From positions 1 to 64,000 of the forward strand of contig JAGOAX010000010.1 of the NCBI GenBank assembly GCA_017983695.1: a DNA stretch of 64,000 nucleotides, written 5' to 3'. Position numbers and translations under genes: made by a program. This document shows, one piece after another, positions 36,279 to 45,532 of this stretch. Source of the stretch: Ferruginibacter sp. (lineage in GTDB: Bacteria; Bacteroidota; Bacteroidia; Chitinophagales; Chitinophagaceae). The stretch's first letter is position 1; each line of letters starts with the position of its first letter. The notes below the pieces were generated by a model. That model did not search any database. It worked only from the letters and a program-made list of their open reading frames with translations, and was not told where the DNA came from.

Positions 36279-39200
36279 ATGAAAAAAATTTACTCCCTTG
36301 CAATATGCTTTGTATTGTTTGCATCTGCATTTGCACAAGACAAACAAGACTTTTCTTCAGTTACTGGCAAGCTGATAAGGACAACTCCGAAATTAAATGA
36401 CATTGATAAAAACTCTGTTTACGGAGAGCCGTTTGCTATAACAAGAGATGAAAATGGTTTAGTTGGTGTTGTAAAAAAAACAGCTGTTCTCCATCCGAAT
36501 ACTTATGATTCAAAATATTCCGGACCTGATCCATTACTCAACACTCGTATACCAAATGGTGTAACGGTAGCGTCTGCAACCATTGGTGCAAATTTTGATG
36601 GACTTGGTTTTACTTCCGTGAACCCATCAGATCCGAATTGTGCTGTAGGGCCTAATCATGTAATACAAACCATTAATAATAGCTCTAGTTCTTTTTTTAA
36701 AATATGGAACAAAGCCGGTACCCAGGTACAGGCACAATTACTTATCAGTAGTCTTACCGGCGTTCAAGGGTCTGGCGATCCGGTTGTTGTTTACGACCAG
36801 CTTGCCAACAGGTGGTTATTAACCGAATTTGGAAGAACACCTGCTGCTTCTTCATTTATCAATACATTAATTATGGCCGTATCTGTAACAGATGATCCTA
36901 CAGGAAGCTGGTACATTTACTCATTTGTTGACAATACTTTCTTTGTTGATTTTCCAAAATTTTCAGTTTGGCATAATGCTTATTATGCCACATCAAATGA
37001 TTTTAATACCGGGGCTACTACATACTTAGGTTCCTCAATATATGCTTTTGAACGTTCGAAAATGTTGACGGGAGATCCAACAGCTGTTGGAATAAGAACC
37101 AGGCTTACTGATCCCAGCGGAAGGTATTTTTCGATGGCACCGGTTTGTTTGGAAGGCACTACAACTTCTTCACAAAGTGGCTTATTTTCCTTCTTTCAGG
37201 ATGATCAATTTACAGCTAGTGGAACAGATGTCGACAGCCTTTTTATTTTTGAATTTACGCCAAATTTTGCCGTTCCTGCCTCATCTGTTATTGGCGCTTT
37301 TACAAAAATGGCAACTACTCCTTTTGATTCTGATATTTGTGCTGTAACAAGAGACCAATGTGTAAATCAACAAGGATCTGGTGTTGCATTAGAATCTTTA
37401 GCCGGAAGACTAACGCATAAAGTCATTTATAGAAATTTTGGTACACACGAGTCAATTGTAGCCAATACTTCTGTTGATGTTGGTGGGCAACTAACCGGTA
37501 TAAGATGGTGGGAATTAAGACGACCTGCAGCTACATGGGGCATCTACCAGGAAGGCACTCATTCTCCTGATGCTAATCACCGTTGGCTGGGTGGCATCTG
37601 CATGGATGCTATAGGTAATATTGGTTTGATGTATAATGTATCCGGAACAACGGCTTTCCCTTCCATTAGATTTACCGGACGTAATTCTTGCGACCCATTA
37701 GGCACAATGACTTTACCTGAAACTGTTATTATTAACGGTACTGTAGCCAATAGCAGTACAAGATATGGAGATTATAATACCTTAGCTATAGACCCTTCAA
37801 CCAACAGAGATTTTTGGTTAACCGCACAATATAATTCGGCAGCAACATGGAGTACAAGATTAGCTACATTCAGGCTAAATGATTGCGCCCCCTTACCAAA
37901 AATAAGGTTCGACAGTTCTATGAAAGCCTATCGGGAAGTTGATGCTACCACTAACTTGACCACTTGCCAAAAGTATAAAGACTATGTGGTGAATGTTGTT
38001 ATAGATGCAGCTCCTACTCAACCTGCAATAGTAACTTTTGCTACCAGTGGTACTGCCACTAATGGCTCGGGCAGAGATTATACCATTACCCCTGCCACTG
38101 TAACCCTGGATGCAGGAAATTTAACCCGGGCAGTAACAATAAGAGTTTTTGATGATGATGCACTTGAGGGTAACGAATCTTTTACAATTTCATACTCTGT
38201 AAATAACAGTGGTGGTAATGCTGCTGCAGATGTTTACAATCAAACATGCCTTGTAAATATTATTGATAACGAAGCTGCGCCTGTAGTATCAAGAACAGTT
38301 GTGCAAACATGGGGGGATTTCAATGTAGCAGCAACTACATCCGGAGCTTTTAATGGTGGTGCATTTACTGATAAACGTCTCCAGAATATTTACCTTGCGT
38401 CAGATCTTATCGCAGCTGGTTTTACACCGGGAAATATTACAGAGTTTGCCTGGAATTTTAATTCTGCAACAGTAGCCACTTTTAATAATTTTAATCTGGA
38501 TATAGGTTTTACAACTGCCGCCAATCTTACATCAGGCTTTATTAGTCCTGCATTTACAAATGTATTTTCCGGAAATTACACTACCCCTGGTGCAACGGGC
38601 TGGAGTAATTTTATTTTACCTACTCCTATTACCTGGAATGGAACAGATAATATTGTAGTTCAAACCTGTTGGGATAATACCGCAACAAGTGCTGATGTAT
38701 CACTTTTGGGAATGAATACGGCATATAACGCATCAGCATTAGTAAGAGCAAATACACCTGGACCTGGGACTACTGTATGTGCATCGGCAGCTACAAATCT
38801 TTCAGCTGCCAGACCTGGTATACGCCTGAAAATGATTAGCCAGATTAATCCAGTAGCAACGGTACTTAACACTTCAAAAACAGCCAACCTTGGACCTTTA
38901 GAAGAGGTATATTTTTATGATGTTGCCGGAAGAATAATGGCCAAAATTAAGAACCTTACTGCTTTTGATTATGGTTGCACACAGATTCAAATTGACAGAG
39001 CTGGTTCTACATCTGCCCAGTTCTGGAATAATAATACGGCCAGTTACCTGACATCTAAATCTTTCAGGGTAATTCCAACAAATAATACTACAACAGGTCA
39101 TTATCAAATAACATTGTATTATACAAATGCCGAAGTTACAGGCTGGCAAACCGCAACAGGATTAAGTTGGGGAGCTGCCCAAATGGTAAAAGTATCCAAT

Positions 39201-39911
39201 GGATTTTTTATTCCTGATGTAACAGTTGCAACACCTCATACCGGCGATGTTTCAATTATTGGTACCAGCCAACTGGCCTATGGTACAGATAATACCATAA
39301 CCGGCGATTTTAATAATACAGGGTTCTCTGGATTTGGTGTTGGCGTTCCGGCATCACCATTACCGGTAACTATTGTTTATTTTAACGGCTACCAAAAAAA
39401 TAATTACGGTATACTGGAGTGGAGAACTGCTGCGGAGTATAATAACAAAGGATTTGAACTGGAAAAAAGTTTTGATGGTATTAATTATTTTAAAATTGGT
39501 TTTGTAGATGGCGCAGGAACATCTTCCGTAACAAATAATTATTTTTTTACCGATAAAACTAAATTAACCAATGTTCAATATTACCGGTTAAAGCAAATTG
39601 ATTTTGATGCAAGGTCTGTTGTTTCCAATACAATTGTACTTAAATCAAACAACGGGGAGATTTTAGATTTGTTAAGTGTAACAAACCCTTTTAAAACAAC
39701 TATTAATATGTTGTTTACAAAACCACTTACACAATCAATGAATATTGAATTGTTTGATATCACGGGTAAAAAAGTTTTTTCAACTACCAGGATGCCAGGC
39801 TCTTTAAGTCTTATAGAATTTAGTGTAGCTGATAAACTTAATAAAGGAAACTACATTTTAAAAGTAACTACAGGAGACCAACAGTTTGTAAAAAAACTGA
39901 TAAAGCTATAA
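36279..39911 (+). CDS. Giant secreted protein with Calx-beta domain and T9SS-type C-terminus (1210 residues)
   Basis: A signal peptide (about 1-19, ending FAQD) and the same N-terminal module as the 1877-residue protein (VTGKLIRTTPKLNDID, AVGPNHVIQTIN, GDPVVVYDQLANRW, about residues 20-540). Next come a Calx-beta-like domain (about 545-670; DDDALEGNESFTISYS) and a beta-rich region. The C-terminus (about 1035-1210) is nearly identical to that of the protein at 40086-43115 and ends in a probable sorting domain with NIELFDITGKKVFSTT and GNYILKVTTGDQQFVKKL. Export to the cell surface or medium is likely; function is unknown. Confidence 0.84.
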   Translation: MKKIYSLAICFVLFASAFAQDKQDFSSVTGKLIRTTPKLNDIDKNSVYGEPFAITRDENGLVGVVKKTAVLHPNTYDSKYSGPDPLLNTRIPNGVTVASATIGANFDGLGFTSVNPSDPNCAVGPNHVIQTINNSSSSFFKIWNKAGTQVQAQLLISSLTGVQGSGDPVVVYDQLANRWLLTEFGRTPAASSFINTLIMAVSVTDDPTGSWYIYSFVDNTFFVDFPKFSVWHNAYYATSNDFNTGATTYLGSSIYAFERSKMLTGDPTAVGIRTRLTDPSGRYFSMAPVCLEGTTTSSQSGLFSFFQDDQFTASGTDVDSLFIFEFTPNFAVPASSVIGAFTKMATTPFDSDICAVTRDQCVNQQGSGVALESLAGRLTHKVIYRNFGTHESIVANTSVDVGGQLTGIRWWELRRPAATWGIYQEGTHSPDANHRWLGGICMDAIGNIGLMYNVSGTTAFPSIRFTGRNSCDPLGTMTLPETVIINGTVANSSTRYGDYNTLAIDPSTNRDFWLTAQYNSAATWSTRLATFRLNDCAPLPKIRFDSSMKAYREVDATTNLTTCQKYKDYVVNVVIDAAPTQPAIVTFATSGTATNGSGRDYTITPATVTLDAGNLTRAVTIRVFDDDALEGNESFTISYSVNNSGGNAAADVYNQTCLVNIIDNEAAPVVSRTVVQTWGDFNVAATTSGAFNGGAFTDKRLQNIYLASDLIAAGFTPGNITEFAWNFNSATVATFNNFNLDIGFTTAANLTSGFISPAFTNVFSGNYTTPGATGWSNFILPTPITWNGTDNIVVQTCWDNTATSADVSLLGMNTAYNASALVRANTPGPGTTVCASAATNLSAARPGIRLKMISQINPVATVLNTSKTANLGPLEEVYFYDVAGRIMAKIKNLTAFDYGCTQIQIDRAGSTSAQFWNNNTASYLTSKSFRVIPTNNTTTGHYQITLYYTNAEVTGWQTATGLSWGAAQMVKVSNGFFIPDVTVATPHTGDVSIIGTSQLAYGTDNTITGDFNNTGFSGFGVGVPASPLPVTIVYFNGYQKNNYGILEWRTAAEYNNKGFELEKSFDGINYFKIGFVDGAGTSSVTNNYFFTDKTKLTNVQYYRLKQIDFDARSVVSNTIVLKSNNGEILDLLSVTNPFKTTINMLFTKPLTQSMNIELFDITGKKVFSTTRMPGSLSLIEFSVADKLNKGNYILKVTTGDQQFVKKLIKL

Positions 39912-39985
39912 TACCTGCCTTTTAATATAAAAAAACATCCGCTAAGCAAAACAGCGGATGTTTTTTTTTGGTGATGTCTTTAATA
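39400..39985 (+). repeat. Duplicated 3' module, copy 1 (coding end plus terminator)
   Basis: The last part of the 1210-residue gene and about 75 bp beyond its stop are homologous to 42604-43180. A stretch of 77 bp (39687-39763) is identical to 42891-42967. The match continues through the stop, the terminator stem and the following GGTGATGTCTT. Confidence 0.88.
39933..39970 (+). terminator. Intrinsic terminator after the 1210-residue protein gene
   Basis: An 11-bp stem (AAACATCCGCT with AGCGGATGTTT) followed by a long T-run, 22 bp after the stop. A homologous terminator follows the next gene. Confidence 0.88.
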
Positions 39986-40085
39986 ATATATTACATAAAT
40001 TTTCAAGTATAATAAACCTTATAATTTTAATATTATTTGTTAATTTTAATTATGGCTTTATCTTTTTACTTGTAAATAAATATTT

Positions 40086-43000
40086 ATGAAATATTTTTTA
40101 TTCTTTTCAACCTTTATGTGCATAACCTTTTCAACTATAGCACAAACCAAATGTGCTTTTGATGAAAAAATGGAACAATACATAAAAGATAATCCAAAAA
40201 ATGCGGAAGAAATACGTCAGACAGAAGAAAAAATAAAAAATTATATAAAAGCTCATCCGGCAGGTACCAATTCACCCACTGTAGTTTATACTATACCTGT
40301 AGTGGTTCATGTAATGCATACAGGAGGTGCTGTAGGAACAATATACAATCCAAGTGATGCCAATATTATTGGAGCAATTAATTATTTAAACCAGGTATAT
40401 GCCGGTACTTATGCTGGAATGGAGCCACCCATAGAAGGTGGTGGTGTTGTAAATATGGAGTTACAATTTGCTCTGGCTCAACGTACGCCTTCATGTGGTA
40501 ATACTAATGGTATAGACCGGGTTGACGCTTCTTCTATACCTAACTATACTGCAAATGGTGTTAATGCTAATGGAACCAGTGGTTGTACAGATTTAGAGCT
40601 GAAAAATTTTGCCAGGTGGAATACAGCAGACTATTATAATATTTGGGTAGTAAATAAAATAGACGGTGCTGATGGTACCAGTGGTCAGTTTATAGCTGGT
40701 TACGCTTATTTTGCAGGTGCCCCCGCAAATGTTGATGGTACTGTAATGCTGGCTACTCAAATGGTTAGTGGCGAAAAAACTTTACCCCATGAAATTGGCC
40801 ATGCTTTTAATTTGTACCATACATTTCAGGGTTCTAATTTAAACTCTGTATGCCCTGCCAATTCAAACTGCAATACCCAAGGTGATTTGGTTTGTGACAC
40901 TGACCCTGTAAGTAATAACGTTAATGGTAGTGGAGTATATAGTTTTGTTTGCCGAACTGGTGCCAATGTCCCTTGCGCTAGCACATATACAATTAATACC
41001 GAACACAATTTTATGGCCTATACCAATTGTTATACTCTATTTACAAATGGGCAAAAAACAAGGGTGCAAGCAGCCATGTCATTACCTTCCAGAGCAAGTT
41101 TTATAACATCATTAGGTGCCACGCCTTGCGGAACTGTTATTAATTTTAATACCTCATCTGCAACACTAACTGAAAGTAACACCGGTACAACCTCAGGTTG
41201 CAGAATGTACACTGATTTTACTTACCAGCTAACCATAGGAGCAGGACCTACCGCTACCGCCACCGCAACTTTAACTTACTCAGGTACTGGTGTAAAAGGT
41301 TTGGATTATGATGTGACTACAAATGGCAGTTTTAGTTCCCCCAGTAATGTACTCACATTTAATTCTGGCTCCACCACTCCGCAGTCCTTTACAGTAAGGA
41401 TATATAATGATGCAAATGTAGAAAGTTCAGAAACTGCGATTTTAAATTTTTCATTAAATAATGGAGGGGGTAATGCAGGTATAGGAACCACATCTCCTAC
41501 ACTTACTATAACTTTGGCAGATAATGATGTGGCACCAGTTGCAACCGGTTCCAGCACAGTACAAATTGGTACTTTGGCATCTTTTGTTACAGGAGGACCA
41601 TTTAATGCAGCAATACCCAATCAAAGAAGCCAGTATATTTATAAAGCCAGCGAACTTACTGCTGCTGGATTAACAGCTGGTAATATTAACTCATTCCAAT
41701 TATTTGTTTTCTCTAAGCTTAGCAGTGGTTCGTTAAATAATTTTACAATAAAAATGGCGAACACAAGTGTAAATTATCTTGTGGACGGCAGTGCAACAGT
41801 TATTTCCGGTATGACAACTGTGCATACTGTTGCAGCACTTACTACTGTTGCCGGTTGGAATACATTTGCACTTACAACACCTTTTGCTTGGAATGGAACC
41901 AGCAACCTTGCTATTGAATTATGTTATACCACAACCACATCAGGTGCCAGTGCCGATCAGGTAGGCACATACAGTGATGGAGGTACCGCAACCCAAGGTA
42001 ATATGATGTTTCAAAATAACATTGATTGTGCTACCAGCTTTAGTTCTGTTAGCTATTACGGAACTGGGATAAAGCCTATTATACAACTTGGATTGGCTGT
42101 AGCAGGCACTCCAGTTGAAACCGCAGCAGCCGCTACAAAAATCGAACATATAGATGCTGGTAGTGCAGACTATTTTTACTCTAACAATAACAAATTAATG
42201 ACAAGGCTTAGTGGAGTTAGTGCAAATTTAGGTTGTCTTACCACTACAGTAGAGAATGCCGGCACTACATGGGTTAGCTTTGCATCTGGTCAACGTTCTG
42301 CTAAAGTATTTGCTATTACCCCAACTACTAATGGACCAACTACAAGCTATACCTTAAGTTTATATTTAGATAATAGTGAATTAGGCGGTAAAACTGCAGC
42401 TACATTAAAAATTGCTAAAACAAGTGCGGCAAGTATTGCTGGTGCAACTGCTGGCAATACCATTTCGGTAACTCCTACTATAACAACCTTAGGCAGCAAT
42501 ACTGTATTTACAGGAACTTTTACCGGATTTTCAAGATTCTTCTTAATAGATCCGGCTGTAGTGCTGCCTGTTAGTTTACTTAATTTATCTGTTATTGAAA
42601 CTAATAAAAATGCAATACTACAATGGAGTACTTTGCAGGAAACTAATAACAAAGGTTTTGAAATTGAAAAAAGCTTTGACGGTGTAAACTTTACCAAGAT
42701 TGGCTTTATTGATGGTGCTGGTACTTCCAGTTTAGTACATAATTATTCATTTACTGATAAATCTAAAGTAACCAATGTTCAATATTACAGGTTAAAACAA
42801 ATTGATTTTGATGCAAGAGCTGTTGTGTCAAATACAGTTGTACTCAAATCAAATAGCAGAGAAATTTTAGATCTGTTAAGTGTAACGAATCCTTTTAAAA
42901 CAACTATTAATATGTTGTTTACAAAACCACTTACACAATCAATGAATATTGAATTGTTTGATATCACTGGTAAAAAAGTGTTTTCAACTACCAGGGTGCC

Positions 43001-43115
43001 GGGCACTTTAAGTCTAATAGAATTTAGTGTAGCTGATAAACTCAATAAAGGCAATTATATTTTAAAAGTAACTACGGGAGATCAGCAGTTTGTAAAAAAA
43101 TTAGTGAAGCTCTAA
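40086..43115 (+). CDS. Secreted M43-type zinc metalloprotease with Calx-beta and T9SS-type C-terminus
   Basis: A 1009-residue protein with a signal peptide (about 1-19). A pappalysin-like (M43) protease domain spans about 60-350: the zinc motif HEIGHAFNLYH fits HExxHxxxxxH, followed by a Cys-rich stretch (CPANSNCNTQGDLVCDT) and NFMAYT in the Met-turn position. A Calx-beta-like segment (about 360-485) and a beta-rich region follow. The C-terminal module (about 840-1009) is nearly the same as in the preceding gene. It probably digests extracellular protein. N-terminal residues 20-60 look like a propeptide. Confidence 0.88.
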   Translation: MKYFLFFSTFMCITFSTIAQTKCAFDEKMEQYIKDNPKNAEEIRQTEEKIKNYIKAHPAGTNSPTVVYTIPVVVHVMHTGGAVGTIYNPSDANIIGAINYLNQVYAGTYAGMEPPIEGGGVVNMELQFALAQRTPSCGNTNGIDRVDASSIPNYTANGVNANGTSGCTDLELKNFARWNTADYYNIWVVNKIDGADGTSGQFIAGYAYFAGAPANVDGTVMLATQMVSGEKTLPHEIGHAFNLYHTFQGSNLNSVCPANSNCNTQGDLVCDTDPVSNNVNGSGVYSFVCRTGANVPCASTYTINTEHNFMAYTNCYTLFTNGQKTRVQAAMSLPSRASFITSLGATPCGTVINFNTSSATLTESNTGTTSGCRMYTDFTYQLTIGAGPTATATATLTYSGTGVKGLDYDVTTNGSFSSPSNVLTFNSGSTTPQSFTVRIYNDANVESSETAILNFSLNNGGGNAGIGTTSPTLTITLADNDVAPVATGSSTVQIGTLASFVTGGPFNAAIPNQRSQYIYKASELTAAGLTAGNINSFQLFVFSKLSSGSLNNFTIKMANTSVNYLVDGSATVISGMTTVHTVAALTTVAGWNTFALTTPFAWNGTSNLAIELCYTTTTSGASADQVGTYSDGGTATQGNMMFQNNIDCATSFSSVSYYGTGIKPIIQLGLAVAGTPVETAAAATKIEHIDAGSADYFYSNNNKLMTRLSGVSANLGCLTTTVENAGTTWVSFASGQRSAKVFAITPTTNGPTTSYTLSLYLDNSELGGKTAATLKIAKTSAASIAGATAGNTISVTPTITTLGSNTVFTGTFTGFSRFFLIDPAVVLPVSLLNLSVIETNKNAILQWSTLQETNNKGFEIEKSFDGVNFTKIGFIDGAGTSSLVHNYSFTDKSKVTNVQYYRLKQIDFDARAVVSNTVVLKSNSREILDLLSVTNPFKTTINMLFTKPLTQSMNIELFDITGKKVFSTTRVPGTLSLIEFSVADKLNKGNYILKVTTGDQQFVKKLVKL

Positions 43116-43180
43116 CACATAATCTTTTAATATAAAAAACATCCGTTAATAGCGGATGTTTTTTATTGGTGATATCTTAA
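42604..43180 (+). repeat. Duplicated 3' module, copy 2 (coding end plus terminator)
   Basis: Partner of 39400-39985. The 77-bp identical stretch is at 42891-42967, and the similarity continues past the stop through the CATCCG hairpin and TTGGTGATATCTT. Confidence 0.88.
43134..43164 (+). terminator. Intrinsic terminator after the metalloprotease gene
   Basis: Stem AAAAACATCCG with CGGATGTTTTT (7-nt loop) running into T residues, 19 bp after the stop. Homologous to the terminator at 39933-39970. Confidence 0.85.
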
Positions 43181-43235
43181 CTATGAATTAAGTAAGCAAA
43201 CAAAATAATAGTCATTGGCTTTTAATACAGCTAAT

Positions 43236-43260
43236 AAAAAACTCCCTTTGCAGGGAGTTT
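43236..43260 (-). terminator. Intrinsic terminator of the sigma factor cluster
   Basis: A 9-bp stem (AAACTCCCT with AGGGAGTTT, loop TTGC). On the minus strand it is followed by TT-rich sequence. It lies 28 bp after the stop of the Spy-like gene. Confidence 0.82.
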
Positions 43261-43287
43261 ACAGTCCGGGGTTTATATTATTTGTAA

Positions 43288-43713
43288 TTATCCTCTTCTT
43301 AATTTTGGCCGCTGCGTTTGCCTTTGCTGTTCTATACGCTGTTTACGGATACGGTCTAACAATTTCCGTTTAAACTCACCATCCATTCTAAAAAATCTTT
43401 CGCAACGTTTAGGGCCTAATATGCGGTTGAAATTTTCCTGGTATTTCTTTTTTATATTAAGAACGGTTTGTTGCTTCTCCAGTTCCGGCATTTCTGGTTT
43501 TACTGCTTTTATATCCGTTTCAAATTGGGCATGTAATGGCCAGAATTTTTGGGCTTCGTCTGCATTTAAATTTAACTCCTGGGTTATATAAGCCACGTAA
43601 AGCGCTTTTATTTTTTCCTGGCGTTTAGCTTCGTCACCCGGCTGATCGTCCTGTGCTTTTACCACAAACAGGCTCCCCATTAAAATTGTTGTTATTAATA
43701 AAATTTTTTTCAT
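43288..43713 (-). CDS. Small periplasmic helical protein (Spy/CpxP-like)
   Basis: A 141-residue protein with a signal peptide (about 1-20, VVKAQ). The mature part is highly charged and helical, including AYITQELNLNADEAQKFWPLH, which resembles the LTxxQ-type helix of Spy/CpxP periplasmic chaperones, and a basic Arg/Gln tail. Third gene of an ECF sigma factor cluster, 10 bp after the putative anti-sigma gene. In comparable clusters such proteins act as periplasmic stress sensors or chaperones; that role is inference here. Confidence 0.65.
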   Translation of the reverse strand: MKKILLITTILMGSLFVVKAQDDQPGDEAKRQEKIKALYVAYITQELNLNADEAQKFWPLHAQFETDIKAVKPEMPELEKQQTVLNIKKKYQENFNRILGPKRCERFFRMDGEFKRKLLDRIRKQRIEQQRQTQRPKLRRG

Positions 43714-43723
43714 AATATCCTCC

Positions 43724-44602
43724 TTAGTTTTTTAAATCGCTTACATCAATATTATCAAGATATTTATCAAGAGCTTTGTCATCGTTCATATAATCTTCCC
43801 GTGCAGGTAAATCATCATTAACCAGGTTTGCTGCAAGGGTTTGAGCATCTATATTTTCTCCATTTGCCTGCAGGTATTTTATGATGTCTTCATCAGAAAC
43901 TTTTGCCAGCTCTTCATCTACATTTTTAATTTTACCTGCTTCTCCAACATAAGATGGCATTGTAATCTTTTCACTTCCACCATTGGTAAATTTAAAAACT
44001 CCCAATGCCATTGCCCCGGTAAAAACTGCAGCCACTGCATATTTAAAGAAGGCAGCAGTAGATTTATACATTGTTACTACTTTGGCCTGCTGCGGAATTA
44101 CTTTGCCCAATATTTTACCGGACAGAGATTCGAAATATCCTTGTGGTACAGTGAATACATTTTTATTTTGAATGTTGTACAATACCGGCGACAGTTGCTT
44201 TAGTTCATCTGCAACAGTTTCGGCACTATTCACTTTGCTAATAACGGTATCACTTAATGATTCAAAGTAACCTTGCGGTACTGTAAAAACATTTTTATTT
44301 TGAAGGCTGCTTAATAAAGGTGATAAATCCTTAAGCTCTTCTGATGTATTTTCCTGTGCTTTTATTTTGTTTAAAATATTATCGGCCAGCGATTCAAAAT
44401 AACCTTGTGGTACCTGTAACGAAGCTTGAGTTGAAAGGCCGCCAGGTAATTCATTATGCTCTTTCCTTACCAGCATTAAAATATTATCCCCAAGCTTTTC
44501 AAAATAGCCTGCAGGAACGGTAAATACATTTGCGTTTCCCACACGGGCAATTACCGGGCTAAGCTCATTTAATTCATTCAATATGTCTATCCTGCTTTCC
44601 AT
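43724..44602 (-). CDS. Repeat-containing membrane protein, putative anti-sigma factor
   Basis: A 292-residue protein with no signal peptide. The N-terminal 175 residues contain four copies of a 35-50 residue repeat with core VPxGYFExL (at about residues 27, 64, 101 and 145), three preceded by NxNVFT. One transmembrane helix follows (AAFFKYAVAAVFTGAMALGVF, about 186-206), then an acidic periplasmic tail. Coding just after an ECF sigma gene (33 bp) with cytoplasmic repeats and one membrane span is the layout of an anti-sigma factor, but no zinc-binding anti-sigma motif is seen, so the assignment rests on position. Confidence 0.65.
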   Translation of the reverse strand: MESRIDILNELNELSPVIARVGNANVFTVPAGYFEKLGDNILMLVRKEHNELPGGLSTQASLQVPQGYFESLADNILNKIKAQENTSEELKDLSPLLSSLQNKNVFTVPQGYFESLSDTVISKVNSAETVADELKQLSPVLYNIQNKNVFTVPQGYFESLSGKILGKVIPQQAKVVTMYKSTAAFFKYAVAAVFTGAMALGVFKFTNGGSEKITMPSYVGEAGKIKNVDEELAKVSDEDIIKYLQANGENIDAQTLAANLVNDDLPAREDYMNDDKALDKYLDNIDVSDLKN

Positions 44603-44635
44603 TACTGTTTTAAGACCCTGTTTGTTATAAAAAGT

Positions 44636-45187
44636 TTAATTATTCAGTATAAATTCTTCTATTTTTTTAACTGCATGATGATAGCTCGCTTTTAAAGCTC
44701 CTTCGCTGGTTTCTAAAACCCGGCTCATTTTTTCATAAGGCATTTCATCATAATACCTTAAGTTAAATACAACCCGCTGTTTTTCAGGCAATTGCTGTAT
44801 GGCAATCTGAAGTTTCCATTCCAGCTTATTTGCATCAAAATGCTGATCTGACTTTAATTTGTTACTAAGTCCATTTTCCACATCTCCTAATGAAATTGAT
44901 GATCTTTTCTTCTGTTGCTCTAAAAAAGTAAGTGATTCATTGGTTGCTATTCGGTATAACCAGGTATATAACTGGCTGTCTTCCCTGAAGTTTTCCAGGC
45001 CTTTCCAAACTTTAATAAACATATTCTGCAGCACATCGTTGGCATCTTCATGCTCTACTACCATGCGACGAATATGCCAGTACAATTTTTCCTGGTATTT
45101 TTTTATAATAGCTGTAAAAGCACGCTCTTTGGTAGCAGCTTCGGCAAACTGGCTTAGCAGTTCTTTATCTTCTAAGTGTATGGCCAT
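44636..45187 (-). CDS. ECF-type RNA polymerase sigma-70 factor
   Basis: A 183-residue sigma factor with only regions 2 and 4. Region 2 (about 22-95) includes EDANDVLQNMFIKVWKGL and LYTWLYRIATNESLTFL. Region 4 (about 125-180) has QLPEKQRVVFNLRYYDEMPYEKMSRVL followed by the recognition helix segment SEGALKASYHHAVKKI. It would direct polymerase to a stress or surface regulon. Heads a three-gene cluster with the repeat-containing membrane protein and the Spy-like protein. A terminator at 45211-45240 separates it from the gene upstream. Confidence 0.93.
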   Translation of the reverse strand: MAIHLEDKELLSQFAEAATKERAFTAIIKKYQEKLYWHIRRMVVEHEDANDVLQNMFIKVWKGLENFREDSQLYTWLYRIATNESLTFLEQQKKRSSISLGDVENGLSNKLKSDQHFDANKLEWKLQIAIQQLPEKQRVVFNLRYYDEMPYEKMSRVLETSEGALKASYHHAVKKIEEFILNN

Positions 45188-45210
45188 ATAAGGTTTGAGG
45201 TAGTAAAAAT

Positions 45211-45240
45211 AAAAAAACCAACTGTAAGATTGGTTTTTTT
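45211..45240 (-). terminator. Intrinsic terminator after the Kazal lipoprotein gene
   Basis: An 11-bp stem of AAAAAAACCAA and TTGGTTTTTTT around CTGTAAGA, giving a T-run on the minus strand, 26 bp after the Kazal gene stop. Confidence 0.85.
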
Positions 45241-45266
45241 ATAAAAAGTTTAAATGTATATCGAGT

Positions 45267-45491
45267 TTATGGGCATTTTCCTGCGGTATAATTTTTAATC
45301 CCATCACATTCTGCAGAGCAGGCATTATCATAAGTTACCTTATTACAACCGCATACCGGGTCATAAAAAAGAGGGCAGATACAACCGGTATCTACCGGGC
45401 CTTTTGGGCAATTGTTAGCTGTGCTTGTTTTTTTACAGGAGAATAAAAACAGTGTTCCTGTGATAAAAAAAAGATAAATAAGCTTTTTCAT
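45267..45491 (-). CDS. Kazal-domain lipoprotein (protease inhibitor-like)
   Basis: A 74-residue lipoprotein with lipobox LFSC (Cys19). The mature part has six Cys and the Kazal signature: CICPLFYDPVCGCNKVTYDN, then ACSAEC and a final GKC. Kazal domains inhibit serine proteases by presenting a rigid loop near the second and third Cys. A lipid anchor would place it on the periplasmic or outer face of a membrane, where it might protect surface proteins against proteases of self, host or prey. Target unknown. Own terminator; distinct from the sigma factor cluster. Confidence 0.85.
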   Translation of the reverse strand: MKKLIYLFFITGTLFLFSCKKTSTANNCPKGPVDTGCICPLFYDPVCGCNKVTYDNACSAECDGIKNYTAGKCP

Positions 45492-45532
45492 ACCAACAGC
45501 AAGACAAATACTAAGCCAACAAAAGTTAAATT

